Assembly (NCBI GenBank): GCA_000149265.1
Contig: CH001993.1
Coordinates: 64,068 to 128,067 of the forward strand
Origin: Ciona savignyi
Lineage: Eukaryota > Chordata > Ascidiacea > Phlebobranchia > Cionidae
Length of the DNA stretch: 64,000 bases
Reading direction: 5' to 3'
Each line of letters begins with the position of its first letter. Positions within the stretch are counted from its first letter, which is position 1. The position numbers and the translations under genes are program-made. This document shows, in pieces, positions 42,938 through 55,413 of this stretch. Below the pieces are notes generated by a model that was not told the origin of the DNA, searched no databases, and saw nothing but the letters and a program-made list of their open reading frames with translations.

Positions 42938-43392
42938 ATGAATTTCTTTGGTATAATGAACGTTGTCTGTGGTTTAAGCATTGCATTGTCAGGTATGGTT
43001 TATTGCAAATATTTATTGTGATTGATTCCAACATTATACAGTTGTATCTGCATTTCAACGAGGTCAAAATGTCATGCAATCGTATTTAACATTGAAGAAT
43101 GGGAATTCGTTGGCTATACCTAATGTGCTTGAATGTTGCACCCATTTCGGCCAATGCAACAGTTACCACCTACCATGCATCTATGCCGGGAAAATTCAAT
43201 GCAATAGTGATCGAAATCACTTCTGGTTTTTGGATTGAAATAGAAATAACTGACTAGTTCAGAGGTTGGTACGCCGCTATTGTTGTAAATTGGACATTGT
43301 ATTTCGAAGGTTGCGTTTACCAACTGGATATACAAACCTTGTTTTAGAAACATGGATATTAAAAATATTTATTCAACAATCTCATTTTAATA
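42938..43392 (+). pseudogene. C-type-lectin-like copy 4, 5' fragment
   Basis: A signal-peptide exon starts at 42938 (ATGAATTTCTTTGG; GTATGG donor). Exon 2-like sequence from about 43040 is degenerate, with a deletion at ACATTGAAGAATGGG and a TAG after about 43253. The lectin core is absent because the foldback element begins at 43393. Confidence 0.75.
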
Positions 43393-44341
43393 CTAGACAA
43401 TGTCAACCACGATTTGTAAAACACATGTTGTATGCCATATATTCCTGCTACAGGGCCCCTAACCACAATTTGTATTTTATACACCGAGTATATAGTATGT
43501 TTCTGCAAGCATAAACGCATGGGTCCCATAGTTATCCAAACAAACTTATTTTCCATGTATAGTTAAATAATGAATAAACGTCTTAAATTTACGAACATTT
43601 CACCACACATGATTTAAATTAAAGCACTTTTCAAGCACTGTTTACTGAAATGAAGCTAAATTCCCAAAACAGCCAGATTTAGTTTTTCATAGTTTCAGGA
43701 AATCCCCCTGGGTTTAGTAGATAAGTTTCTGTTATTACATGTGTGGGTCATGTTATGTAACAATTCTTTAAGTCTCAATTTGATTTGTCGACTCCTTGTT
43801 GGAGAAGTCAGTGCAGTATGGCATGCCGGTCACAATCATAATTCAGGAACATATCTTCGTTTTCAAGGAAATTACCCTAAGTAAATGTTTTCATTTTTAA
43901 TTGGCACAGTGTCTAATGGTCTATCATTTCACCAAATTTGTACAAAATTAGATCAGCCGTTAAAACGCTATACCCCCAAAAGCTAATTTATTAAAAAAAA
44001 ACGTTTTGGTTTTTAACGTCCCAGGGGAATTACCCTGGATGCATTATTTAAAATTTTGGTTTCTGCATATCTAGATCATGTTATCTTACAAATGTCGAAT
44101 TTTCATTGCGATTTTATTACTCCTTTTGGTAGATGTCGGGGCGACATGGCATGTTTGTCACAATCATAATTTCAGAAAAAATCCTATTTTTAGGGTATTT
44201 CCCTATGTAGTTTTTTTAAGTGTTAAATCAGTTACTGGTGCACTTACATTTCACAAAATCTTATTCAAATTAGAGCTGCCGTTCAAGTGCTATGCTCAAA
44301 AAGCTAATTTATTAGAAAAACACGTGGTTGACACTCTCTAG
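43393..44341 (+). mobile_element. Foldback-family element, single-orientation form
   Basis: Starts CTAGACAATGTCAACCACG and ends CACGTGGTTGACACTCTCTAG. The interior reads in one orientation with two ~330-bp units (cores near 43803 and 44133). The right end has only the short terminal repeat, unlike 26361-28027. Confidence 0.82.
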
Positions 44342-44866
44342 TAATAATATTCATACGTGGGTGCAGAATTTTATTACCGGGTATATAAAAGAGCTTAACA
44401 GTAAAAAATTAACCCAAGACGATAGTAGATTTAGGTGGAAAAGGGTTTTGTGGTACCCCATACCTGCCATGAACCATTTCCCGAAACCCACCCACAACAC
44501 CCAACCGCACCTATAGATCAGTCTGCTTTAACGACTTATAATAACAGAGTTAAAATGGTCTGATGAGTTAAACTTTTTTTACAAGCGTAAGCTTGTTGTC
44601 CTGTCTAGTCTTTTTAGACGTAAAATCCCTTTAACTTTCTTCGAAACTTCGGTTTTGATTTTAAATCTATACGATTTCGCTAAATTCAGACCAAACGGAG
44701 TTGGTAATCCGAACACTTTCTCAGAACCTATGCATCACTTTGCCTATTGATTGCACGTATTATGTTTATTTACAGGTGTGAAAGACTACCTTCAAACAAC
44801 TTTACTAAGAGTATTAGCAACAACCGCACTTAACTGCTTCGCTGCATCTAAATGTATAGGCTAGAG
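44342..44866. other. Spacer, partly a diverged duplicate
   Basis: 44345-44465 is similar to 21186-21310 (TAAAAGAGCTTAACAGT; GATAGTAGATTTAGGTGG). The rest is unrecognised. Confidence 0.45.
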
Positions 44867-45134
44867 CAGACTTGGGCAAATCCGGCCCGCCAGGTTCTTT
44901 ATTCTGGTCCGCCTAATGTTATCGACATGTTACAAGACTCAATAGCAAGGACACGTCTAAATTGTGATTTCACAGCTACATTTGTGCGCCGATTGACTTA
45001 AGTGCTTTCTGGTTTAAACCAAAAATATACCGTAATTCTTAGGATAGCTATTTTATCAACAGTGAAAAACTATATGTGAGTGACGGCCCGATAACTTGGC
45101 CCGACCCCTGATTCAAATAGTGTGCCCACTTCTG
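44867..45134. mobile_element. hAT-type MITE
   Basis: Ends CAGACTTGGGCA and TGCCCACTTCTG, with CCGGCCCGCC near the left and GGCCCGACCCCTG near the right. Flanks GGCTAGAG and GGCGATAG agree at 6 of 8 bases. Confidence 0.7.
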
Positions 45135-45660
45135 GGCGATAGCCTGCAGTTACACCGAAAGTGTGCATACTGAAATAAGCTCATTATATACGCAAATAAT
45201 GTTCTCAGTATATTTTTGCAGATATTTGTTACAGTTATATTTTAATTGTACTTTAGCAGTCTGGAATTTTGGCCGGTTTAAGTGTGGTTTTATAATGTTA
45301 TAATTCTTTAATAAAAAATATATATGAAACCTAGAATATAGCATTTCAAGAAACCATGCTTATTGCAGTTTCACTTTAATTCACATTATTTTTAATATGA
45401 TGACGATATCCCGACGTCAATCAGTTTTGTAGAACTCAACAAGCGAGCTGAATTTCGGACTCACGCTCAGTTCGCCACAATGACCGTTTTTGTATATTGT
45501 TTTGTATATGTATCGGTACAACCAAAAGGAAGAGAATTGGCCATGACCTTCGCCAACTAGAGGAGACGCCGTGACGGTTTTATGAAAAATGTATGCAACA
45601 ATAGAAATCTCAGGTTTACGAAATTTTGCGGTAAATAACCGTAACATGTTGTTTATGTGT
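45135..45660. other. No recognised gene
   Basis: AT-rich; minus-strand chance ORFs only. Confidence 0.5.
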
Positions 45661-45790
45661 TAGGTTGTGTAGCCGAAAAGTTAACGCGACCAATACTTAT
45701 TACGATTCATATACAAAAACGTTTCGAGGAACGATCCCGTCATGAATTCTAAACTCAGCTCGGTAAAAATAAAAAAAAGATCGTTTACGT
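45661..45790 (+). mobile_element. SINE family B copy
   Basis: TTGTGTAGCCGAAAAGTTAACGCGACC head, diverged, with ACAAAAACGTTTCGAGG body. It lies upstream of the intact GPCR. Confidence 0.55.
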
Positions 45791-45919
45791 AAAACAATCA
45801 GTCTGTTTATTTTCATTATATTACTCCATCGTTTACAGGATCAGAACAAATATAGTTGCTTTTCATACTAACTTTTAAATTTATTTCAATCAAGTCAAAT
45901 CTTGATTGCCTTAAAAAAG

Positions 45920-48900
45920 ATGACGATTATTTTGCTGGTCGCTATGTTGGCAGTGGCCGTAAAAGGTAAAAAATGAAATCTTTTGGATTGGTATTAAAAC
46001 AATATACAAAGGTCATGTTTAATTTTCATTTAATTTGTCCTTACACATTGCTTTTAATGATACTTCACGTCGTCTTTCATCCAAAAAGTTTAAAATTCAA
46101 TGCTGGAAGGTAGCTGGTCAGTTGTGTACTTGGGCAATGTACTTATTGGAAATGGCCTGAATCCAATAGGATAGGATAGGATATTCATGTTTATCCCCGT
46201 GAATGGGAAAACCAAGGAGGTTAACACACGGGCAACCGTCCCATTACCTTGCGCCCACCGTCGGGTTACTGGAGCTATTTCAGTGCGTTGTGAATGATTT
46301 ACACGTTTCTTTAGTAAAACCCCATTAATTTACTGGGTTCAGGCAATGTCCGTCAAGTGACTTCCCCAAGGCTACAACCGACTGGCTAGCGACCAGCTTC
46401 AAAATGGTAACCCTTCGGCTGAAAGTCGACAGACTAACCAACTGAGCTAAACGATCGTTTGAATAGGAATTAAGTGCGTCTCAAATGTAAAATTATGTTT
46501 TTTTCATGATTCAGGAAAGTGGTACCAATGCGATTGCTTTCGGGATAGGAGACTGTGTATGCGGACCGGAGTTCAAGTGAGTGGTTTCTATAACGGAATG
46601 AAGAAATGTAACGGCTACAACGACTGTGGTGACTGGAGCGACGAGAAGAACTGCGCGGAGAAGTGTGGTCGTTACAATAAGAAGACATGCGACTGCAACG
46701 AGAAAGGTACTTGTCCCCGTGACGGATTGATCTTCCAGGATCCGTGTTACAGCTCAGACTCAGAGTGTGACGGAAAAACCTCGTGTGGAGACTGGAGCGA
46801 CGAACGAAACTGCAGCTACAACTGCGCAAACGATCAGTACGAATGCAATTGCCGCGCTAATGGAGGAAAGTGCGCTCCGTTTAAGGATGAAATCAGACAT
46901 TGCTACAATGAAGATGATAAGTGTAACGGGTATCGAACTTGTGTGGATTGGACAGACGAGCAGAACTGCACCTGTAGCGGTAACTACTTGCCATGCGGCT
47001 GTATTTTGAACCCAAACAACTGTACATCACATGGTGGTTGCGTACGTAAAGATGACATTTTGAATGACGTACAGGATTGTGCAGATAACTCCGACGAAGT
47101 ATGTGACGTAGTAGAGACTATTGTAAGAAGAGCGGTCCCGTATTACTACGGCCGAACTAAGGAAATCACAACCACAAAAGTTGTTGTGTGCCGAGACGCG
47201 GCGTCCTACAGTCTTCGACTTCAGTTATCTAAATTATCAAGAAAATATAAGAAGTACAAAAAGGTGGATATATATTCGGATAAAAATCGCACTGTCATTG
47301 ACACCCAGTGGTGGTATATAAATAATTACTACAACAGAAATGGGCTCCAGCAGTGTGAAAATAAAGGATTTGTTATTACACCAAACCTCTGCAACGGATT
47401 CGCAGAATGCTCTGACGGTAGCGACGAGATGTATGATGTGCCCGGTTTTAAATGCAGAGCGTTGAGCAATTACACACAACTCAAGCAATCGTGCGTTCTT
47501 CCCCAAGTAAATCTATTGAACAACAACTTATATTGTCAGGATAAGTCGGACATATGTTTTGTCGACGGAAAGTTAAAATGTTTTCGTTGCCTGGACAAAA
47601 AGCTGATGATTTCTCTCAAACAAGTGTGCGACCGTGTTATTGATTGTTACGATATGTCGGATGAATGCCTTTGCGAGAATCAGACGCTTTGCAATGACGT
47701 TTTAGGGGAATCCCGGAAGAACTGTCCGCTAGGCCAAATGCTGTGCAACAACGAATGTATGCCAAATGAGCACGTGGTTTGTAATAAATCGCTGAGCTGT
47801 GACGGAAATGCAAACTTAAAGTATTGTATGAAATCTAAACCAGTAAACCGAAGCCTCTATGAACCAATCGGGCATTTTTTATGCCCGGCTGACCAAAAAG
47901 GAGTCGTCTACACCAACGCGAGTGCGTGCGATGGGATACCAGAATGTTACAACCGAGAAGATGAATGTGGGGCGGGTTGTCCAATAGAATCCCATTTTTG
48001 TAAGTCCGATATCACATGCCACCATGAGGAAATGTCAGCAGTGTGGCAAAGAAAGGGACTTATATTTCTTCTTAAAAGAGAGTACTGCAATGGCCGTCCG
48101 CGTTTCTCCTTAGCTTGTGGACTTGGATTTGATGAAACAAACTGCACCGGTCGATATTACTGCAATACTCCGACCAAAAACTTGTTTAGCATCGAGAAAT
48201 TATTACTATGCGACGGAGTGTTGGATTGCGATGATGGTTCGGATGAATGGGAATCTGTGTGCAACGATACCAGGTTTTACTGCAAGAGTAAACAGCCCCT
48301 CTCGGTTGCGCGCGAACGGGTTGAAAATGGGATAAAGGATTGTAGCGACGGAAGTGACGAATGCCCGGCGGACAGCAAGAAAAAAACCGTGTTTTCATCT
48401 CCGTTTGAAATGATTGGCAACCCAGTGTTTCGTGGTATTTTATGGATGATGGGTGGCATCTCTCTGCTAGGAAACACTGCGGTTTGTATCATATCAATCA
48501 TGCAGGTTAGAACAGCTAAATCGGAGCTGTTAAAAGTCGCTTTTCTTTGGTTGGTGGCTAATCTTTCGGTCTCGGATTTACTCATGGGCGTTTATCTACT
48601 CTCAGTGTCTGCAATGGGAAGTCGATTTTCTGGCAGTTATTGCTATCATGATGCTGAATGGAGGAGCAGTCAAACTTGCTCGATTCTTGGTTCTTTGGCT
48701 GTAGTTTCGACCGAAGTATCAGCTCTTATAATGGCGGCGATGGCCACAATTCGACTTGTTTCTGTTTACTTTCCCGTGAGAATGAGCAGCATAAAACGGG
48801 TGACCTACGCCGCACCTATCGTTTGCGCATGGTGCGTTGGTATTCTAATCGGAACTCTCCCGTTGGCTAATTACAAATCAGGATATTTCGTTGAATCTGC

Positions 48901-49492
48901 TTGGTTTCCGAACTATTTCTTCACAAGGCAGGAAATCGACAAGACCGACATGGAATGGCTGGCTAATCGCGTCCATCACTTTTCAGACAACTCCTCAAAC
49001 AAGGACTGGTTTGGTGTCAAAGAAACCATCACAAACGCATTCCAAGAACTCCCCATCAAAGGTGAATTCGGTTACTTCAGTGAAACCAGCGTCTGCATGC
49101 CAAGATTGTTTGCTAAAGTGGGTGATGCTGCATGGGGTTACTCGACCTTTATTATCGTTTTTAACTTCTGCCTGTTTGTATACATGGCGTGCTGTTATTT
49201 GATTCTATACCAACGAAGCAGGAAAGTCACAAAGGTTGGAAAGTCCAAGTCGAGAAGGTTGCTTCGAACAGTGGCTGCGATGATTCTTACAAACTTTTGT
49301 TGCTGGATTCCAATATGCATTATGGCATTTATTAGTTTAGCAGGTGTGAAGCTTGATAACATTGTATATGTTGTTTGCGCCGGAGTTTTGCACCCGTTAA
49401 ACAGTGTACTTAATCCGTTGATCTATTCAGACCACGCCGTAAATTTCATGCGAAAATGGGTCAAAAAACATACTTCACTTTGGTCGTCCTAA
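45920..49492 (+). CDS. LDLa-repeat rhodopsin-type GPCR (GRL101/relaxin-receptor-like), intact
   Basis: Exon 1 (45920-45965) encodes signal peptide MTIILLVAMLAVAVK and ends AAG|GTAAAA. Exon 2 (46515-49492, ATTCAG acceptor) joins in phase 1, giving 1007 residues, 30 more than the longest single ORF. Residues ~20-640 hold roughly ten LDL-receptor class A modules with C-D-x-x-x-D-C-x-D-x-S-D-E signatures (CNGYNDCGDWSDEKNC, CDGVLDCDDGSDEW). The seven-helix domain starts at ~650: GISLLGNTAVCI (TM1), LSVSDLLMG (TM2), ATIRLVSVYFP (end of TM3), TM5-6, and NSVLNPLIYS (TM7). The E/DRY acid is replaced by Ile. No leucine-rich repeats are seen, unlike snail GRL101 and relaxin receptors. Probably a surface receptor; ligand unknown. 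Confidence 0.88.
46166..46456 (-). mobile_element. SINE family A in the GPCR intron
   Basis: Plus strand GGATATTCATGTTTATCCCC to GACTAACCAACTGAGCTAAA, the reverse of the full family. It makes up about half of the only intron. Confidence 0.88.
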
Positions 49493-50201
49493 ATCATGTG
49501 TTATTGTTTAAGATTTTTTTTATATTTTTAAACCATTTTACCTATCTTTTTACTTTAGTATTTTATTGTGTTAGCTGTTGTATATATAACAAATATATTT
49601 GGACTCAGAAGTAAACAATCGCTGGTTGGTGATAGCAGAAACTGTTTTTGACATCATTGGAAGACAAGGATTGCACAGTACGGTCTTGTGGCCGAATGGT
49701 TAACGCGACCGATACATATACCGACTCCTATACAAAAAAACGGTTGTAGGGACCAGTCCACCTTGAGTTTGAAAATCGACTAGGTTAAAAGAGAATAATA
49801 TAAAAAGGGTTACACAATAATTCTGGATGTTTCTTATTTAATTTTTATTGGGACCTGGTTTTGGTATCCACAGAGAATTACAAGTTATCTGGAAATGGCC
49901 ACTTGGCAAGGTTTTGTATAAAGCTCCGACTGATTAGCTTGGTGGGTTAGCCCATCGACTTTCAAACTAAAGTGTTGCAGGATTAAAACTGGTCGCTGGC
50001 TACTCGGTTGTTTCCTCGGGCAAGGCACTAAACGGACATTGCCCAAACCAGCGGATTATTGGGTTCTACCAAATTGAAGAAACGTATGAATCATACAAAA
50101 TTAAAGGAACGTGTGAATTATACTTAACACACTGAAATAGATCCGGTAAACCGTCGGTGGACGCAAGGTGATCTGACGATTTATTGATTATAACCACCTT
50201 G
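49493..50201. other. GPCR 3' flank with two SINEs
   Basis: Matches the flank of the truncated copy (25378-25990). Family B SINE at about 49682-49810 (GTGGCCGAATGGTTAACGCG), family A at about 49946-50200 (GGCAAGGCACTAAACGGAC). Confidence 0.7.
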
Positions 50202-50301
50202 NNNNNNNNNNNNNNNNNNNNNNNNNNNNNNNNNNNNNNNNNNNNNNNNNNNNNNNNNNNNNNNNNNNNNNNNNNNNNNNNNNNNNNNNNNNNNNNNNNN
50301 N
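50202..50301. other. Assembly gap (100 N)
   Basis: Undetermined bases; exactly 100, probably a nominal gap size. Confidence 1.
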
Positions 50302-50621
50302 AAAAATTGAATCAAATATTGATTTCCAATCCCAGAAAATATCAGCGATAACGTTGAAAATGGTAAAAAATATGCCTCTTTTTACATTTTTTATGATGGC
50401 GAAATTCACCTTGGACTTTTTTGTAAAATTATGGGTCGTTACAAAATAATAACAAGTCAGTTTTTAAAGATTCAAGATTCCTTATTTGAACCTGATTAAT
50501 TAACCCCTTTATGCCAACATCTTGCGAAATGACATATCAGCCACCAGCGTAACGCAGAAAAAAGAACAAAAAAAGTAAATACAAAATGTGTTCCCGTCGG
50601 AATCAAGGGAAAAATATAACC
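50302..50621. repeat. GPCR-block duplication, distal part
   Basis: Matches about 26050-26358. No gene. Confidence 0.65.
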
Positions 50622-51103
50622 AGAGAGTGTCAACCACGTGTTTAACCACCACTATTTGTAAAACACATTATTTATGCCATATATTCATGCTACAGGGTCC
50701 CTAACCACAAGTTGTATTTTATACACCAAGTGTGTAGTTTGGTTTTGAAAGCATAAACGTTTTGATCCCATAGTTATCAAACTAAACTTCGTTTCCATGT
50801 GTAGTTAAAAATTAAAGATTCTTTTCAAGCGTTGTAGTGAAATTCTTCTGTAAGCGTTTCGTTTACTTTCTTGGTAGATTTCGGGGCGACATAGCATGTC
50901 TGTCACAATCATGATTTGAGAACAAAATCTAATTTAAGGGTATTGATCTAGATAATTTATTTTAAGTGTTAAATCAGTTAAAACATTTACTTACTTTCCA
51001 CCAAATCTAATTCAAGTTGAAAAATACCGTTTTGGTTTTTAATGTCCCAGGGAAATTCGTCTGGATTTATCACACACAATTTTGGGTTCTGTATATCCTA
51101 CCA
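50622..51103 (+). mobile_element. Foldback arm, partial
   Basis: CAGAGAGTGTCAACCACGTG start, outer arm, then a shortened ~330-bp unit (TTTCGGGGCGACATAGCATG near 50878). It stands at the same position as the element at 26361 in the partner block. Confidence 0.78.
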
Positions 51104-51345
51104 AAAATGATGAGAAAATACAAAGAGAGATACATCGAACAGCAGTGTAAAAAAATTGAAGAAAATGCCGTGCACAATTCCACCAAAGAGCTCTACCAGA
51201 GTGTTAAAAAGCTGACCAAATCGTTTAAACCATCCGCAGATACAGTGAAGTCAGAAAACGGCGCAGTCAGAACAGAATTGAGTGGAGGCGATTACTGAAG
51301 AGGGCCACAGCGAGTCATCCGACTCTGTTTATGATGATGAATAAG
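51104..51345 (+). pseudogene. LINE ORF2 linker fragment
   Basis: Frame from about 51110 encodes RYIEQQCKKIEENAVHNSTK and YQSVKKLTKSFKPSADTVK. This resembles the linker between endonuclease and reverse transcriptase in non-LTR retrotransposons. No endonuclease or RT motifs remain. Confidence 0.6.
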
Positions 51346-51937
51346 TGAAACTTTCTAGTGTTTTTTGAAGCTTGTTTCTGCAAGTAAAATCTAATAGGTC
51401 ACTGAATTACTAAACTAAACTTTTTTTCGATGCTTAGTTAAATAAGTATACTATATCAGATTCGTATATATACACGCCTTATTATCTAACATGTCCTTAG
51501 AACGCGGGTTAAAAACTATATGTCGATTACAAATTTTTATTTTGTAAGAATACGTAAATTTACGGGTAATCCTTCGAGCTATCTGATCAAAGCATATCTA
51601 AGGTAACATTTTATAAACTTTCAATCTGATTTCCAAGTGCTATAAGCCTAGACTTCTATAATTCAGAACAAACTCAAACTATGAATAAAATAACCTAAAA
51701 TGGCGTTAAAGGCAGCAATTACAGTAGTTTCATTGAAATCAATGAAATAATGACGCAATAACCGTCACTCATTATTCCCTAACTTAAGGATTTCTCAAGC
51801 TGTGCGCGATATTTTACTCAAACTTATTAGCTAAAAAAATAATATGATAAAATAAGCCTCGAGTTAAAGCAAAGTGGTGCCTTTTAAGACGAAAATATTT
51901 CATTATTTTGCAATAGGTTGGATGTAATTTTAAAAGT
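51346..51937. other. Spacer, diverged duplicate
   Basis: About 51365-51660 resembles 21405-21690 (GAAGCTTGTTTCTGCAAG, AACGCGGGTT). No gene. Confidence 0.5.
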
Positions 51938-52627
51938 TTCAGTAAAGTAAAATTCCGGGACATTTGGCTAACCGGGACGGGAAACCGTGACAGACGTTTA
52001 AACATGGAATGTTCCGGCCAAACCGGGACGTATGTTAAGTCTATCTAAGCCTGAATACTCGTTAAAAATCAGGTGTGTTTTATTATTTTTGGTGAGAATG
52101 CCCTCTCCTTAATCGCACATCGACCATGAGATCTATAACTAACATGTCATAAGTAATTTTTGAAAATACAAGTATTTTGCATTTCCACGCGGACATATAT
52201 TATTGACCGCAAACTGAGATCAGGTGTATCAGATTAATATATTACTTTCACTTAAGTCGGCCGAAATAGCTTGTTAGGTTAATGCAGTGCCTTTCCGTCG
52301 CAGGGGAGAAATTTCAAAATCGATTTGTGACACCTTATAGTAGCACCGACAACACGACAATTAGCACGAGGTTTTGTGTTCTGTCGACCGTTATACATAA
52401 TGGAGATGAAGCTGAGTTTTGCGTGACGTATATGCGGCAGCGAGAAACACGTCATCAACATCCACAGATTTTCAGGAAACAATATTAATGTTTGGTGTAG
52501 TACCTTTTAACTTTCGGTCTCTTTTGCATTAATGTTGCACTGACCGTAGGCTAGGAGAGGAACTGTTTAGAGCAATATTAGTAGAGCTTCTTCAAATTTA
52601 AACAGCTCGTGCTTATGGTATCACTAT

Positions 52628-52635
52628 TATAAATA
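52628..52635 (+). promoter_or_regulatory. TATA box of lectin-like copy 3
   Basis: TATAAATA 63-70 bases before the ATG, conserved with the other copies. Confidence 0.65.
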
Positions 52636-52697
52636 ATCGGCCACCTATTGTTTAGAAGATCAGTTGTAATATTTGCTAGGGTATTAACGACATTTCC

Positions 52698-53840
52698 ATG
52701 GATTTATTCGGTTTAATGGTCGTTGCCTATGGTTTGAGCATTGCTTTTCCAGGTAAGGTTCATTGCAAATATTTATTTGTGATTGATTCCAACATTATAC
52801 AGTTGTGTCTGCATCTCAACGAGGTCAAAATGTCATGCAATCGTATTCAACATGGAAGACAAAAAGGGAATTCGTCGGCTACCTAATGTGCTTAAATGTT
52901 GCACCTATTTCGGCCAATGTAACAGTTTCCACCTACCATACAACTTTGCCGGACAAATTCAATGCAATTGTAATCGAAATCACTTCATCCGGATTCTCGG
53001 ATTGAAATCGATAAGACACTGACCAGTTCACAGGCTGGAACGCCGCAATTGTTGTGAATTGGACATTGTATTTCGAAGGTTGGTTGCGTTTACTAACTGG
53101 TGGTTATACAAACCGCGCGTAAAATGAATATCAAATATATTTTTTTGGTGAAACAAACATCTGACCCTTATACTAAAACATTTATTTTAAAGAGATTTAC
53201 AATAACAGATGACGGAATTGTGCACAACAAGTTCTTCATTTGGATGCCTGAGCCAAGCAAGTGGATCTACCAGAATCGCTATGAAGCACAAAAATCTTGC
53301 AAACTACTTGGTGCCGCGCTGGTCGATATTGTAGACAAGGAAATGTATGATGTAGTTTATAATTACGTCAGGATCACGATTGTCTCTGTTGATAAAAAAT
53401 GGGCTCAAATCTGGCCAGCGATGAACTACAATCCTACGGTTTGTGAGAACAAGTTATATGTTTTGCACAAAAGGTTATCTTGCTATTAACAATAGACTTA
53501 TACTTTTCCGTGGTAAATGATTGATGTAAACCTTTTGTTAGAGTATTTGCGACGCTATTTCCAATAAATCCGATAGTCTTTTTGTGAAACATACTACCTT
53601 ACAAAGCTTTAATACACAATATATATATTTTGTATTTTTCAGACATATGAAATATCTACAAGCAATGGGGATCCGGCCTTTAAGGGAGCTTGGCACCCTA
53701 AATATCCGATAAACCATGCAACTTACACCGGGTTGCTCATACAAGTCGCAGCTGACCCATCGTACTTAAATGTCGGAATGTGGAACCGCCCGCCCGATGT
53801 TAAAATATCAACACGAAACCTCTGTGCAAAACCGTACTAA
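52698..53840 (+). pseudogene. C-type-lectin-like secreted protein, copy 3
   Basis: Signal-peptide exon 52698-52752 (GTAAGG donor), exon 2 from 52803. The N-terminal region is frameshifted near 52996 (TTCTCGGATTG carries one extra base) and then meets the same stop-containing stretch as copy 2 (GCGTAAAATGAATATC). The lectin core at 53200-53489 is open (TDDGIVHNKFFIWMPEPSKW, SCKLLGAALVDIVDKEM). The tail exon from about 53644 ends CAKPY and TAA at 53838-53840. It is closest to copy 2, its partner in the duplicated block. Confidence 0.65.
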
Positions 53841-54124
53841 ACCACCACCACCCATCCAACCGAGGGTACAACATTCCACGTTTCATTGATATTTTTTACT
53901 TGTTTATATTTCTGCGCATTTTAATTTAAATGACGTTTTAATCTTTAATTCTCACGTAAATCAGATCCAATTGTGACGAAACGAATCTAACACTAGAAAG
54001 TGTCATATACGTGAAAATGCTCCCCACGAAGCTGAATATACTGCACACGGAAACTTATGGCATATTACTTGCCCATTCAAATGCGCTTTCTCTGTTAAGG
54101 AGTTTAGGATAGCGTGAGATATTT

Positions 54125-54352
54125 GTGTTTTCCCCATTGATGAGAAAACACATGGGACGAGCAATTATCATAAAATCCCGCGCTCAATGTGGGTTTAGCA
54201 GAACAGTTGCAGTGTGTTGTGCACTTGATATGATATAGACTCTTATTTAATTTGTTAGTACGCAATATTACACTGGGTTCTGGCAATGTTCGCTAAGTGG
54301 CTTTTCGCCCAATGACACAACCGACTTAATAGCCACTAGTTTCGAACCTGCA
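54125..54352 (-). mobile_element. SINE family A fragment
   Basis: Partner of 34312-34515 in the duplicated block. Confidence 0.72.
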
Positions 54353-54640
54353 GGTATATGTTTTTATGAGTTGTTTTTGGTTTCCTTTCCTTTTACTTTT
54401 AGAAATTAAGGTCAAATTTAACACGAAAATGTTGCCTGACATACCGTGGAAATTCATAAGACTTTGCATGGTAATGTAGCTACTAATTAAAATTTAGTTG
54501 GTGTAGGCCTATATATTTGGCCTTTATTATTTTTTTACTGCGCCCAAGTTCGAAGCCATGAGGCTCGTCATGGAACGTTTTTGTATAGCAGTCGTTATGA
54601 GTATCGGTCGCGTTGACCATTCGACCACGGTACCACTAAG

Positions 54641-54873
54641 TATAAATACTACAGGACCGCTTGGACCGCTTCGATCACATGGAGCGCTTGAATCGCTTGG
54701 ATCGCTTGAATCGCTTGGATCGCTTACTATACTTTGTAATTACAAAAGCCATGATATTAATTTTAACGGTTGGGGTTAAAGTTAGTTCTGGGGTTAAGAT
54801 AAGTTTTTGGATAGGGTTAAAATTACTTTTCATTGCAATCTAAGTGATCCAAGCGCTCCAACCGACCCTTCGA
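54641..54873. mobile_element. MITE with internal 9-bp repeats, decayed right end
   Basis: Partner of 34797-35025. The left 9-mer run is longer here (repeated CGCTTGGAT and CGCTTGAAT), and the right terminal repeat is eroded. Confidence 0.75.
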
Positions 54874-55356
54874 CCACGCGGCCGTTTATGCACGTTTGAA
54901 CTGTGGTAATATTTCTGAATATGTTTTGGCGAAATCCAGCTTAAACACAACAGTTTATATTTCGAATACAATAGTTAACATCGTGGTGTGATTAATAAGT
55001 TATTACCTATAAATTATTGGGTTACTTATAATTTAGTTCGCAGAGTGTATTTTATTTTTAAATTGTTATCTTTGAACGTAGAAACAAATGAAAAATAAAA
55101 CGATATTCTAGAATTATGGTTTCGTATTATTTACCTTTCCAATAATTTTTAATAATCCATTATTAAGCCATATGTTTTTAATGGAATGCGAAATGTCAGT
55201 GGATGTTTATCCAGAAATATTAGAACCTTATTATAATTTCCGGTGCTTGCTAATGAGAAAGTGTTATGTTCTACTGAGTTCATAAAAACGAGTGTTTGAA
55301 GAACGAAATTGCATTACAGCGACGAAATGTATGTGGTTGTAATTAAATATTCGGAG

Positions 55357-55364
55357 TATATATA
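55357..55364 (+). promoter_or_regulatory. TATA box of six-cysteine gene copy 2
   Basis: TATATATA 50 bases before the ATG. Confidence 0.6.
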
Positions 55365-55413
55365 CAGTAGATACAAGTTAGAACTTTACAAAACTAGTTT
55401 TAAAAAAACCAAG

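Noticed and set aside
45417..45647. 76-codon minus-strand ORF upstream of the GPCR
   Set aside because: No domain or conservation in the duplicate; likely chance.
46470..48585. Minus-strand ORFs over the GPCR
   Set aside because: Antisense shadows of cysteine- and aspartate-rich LDLa codons.
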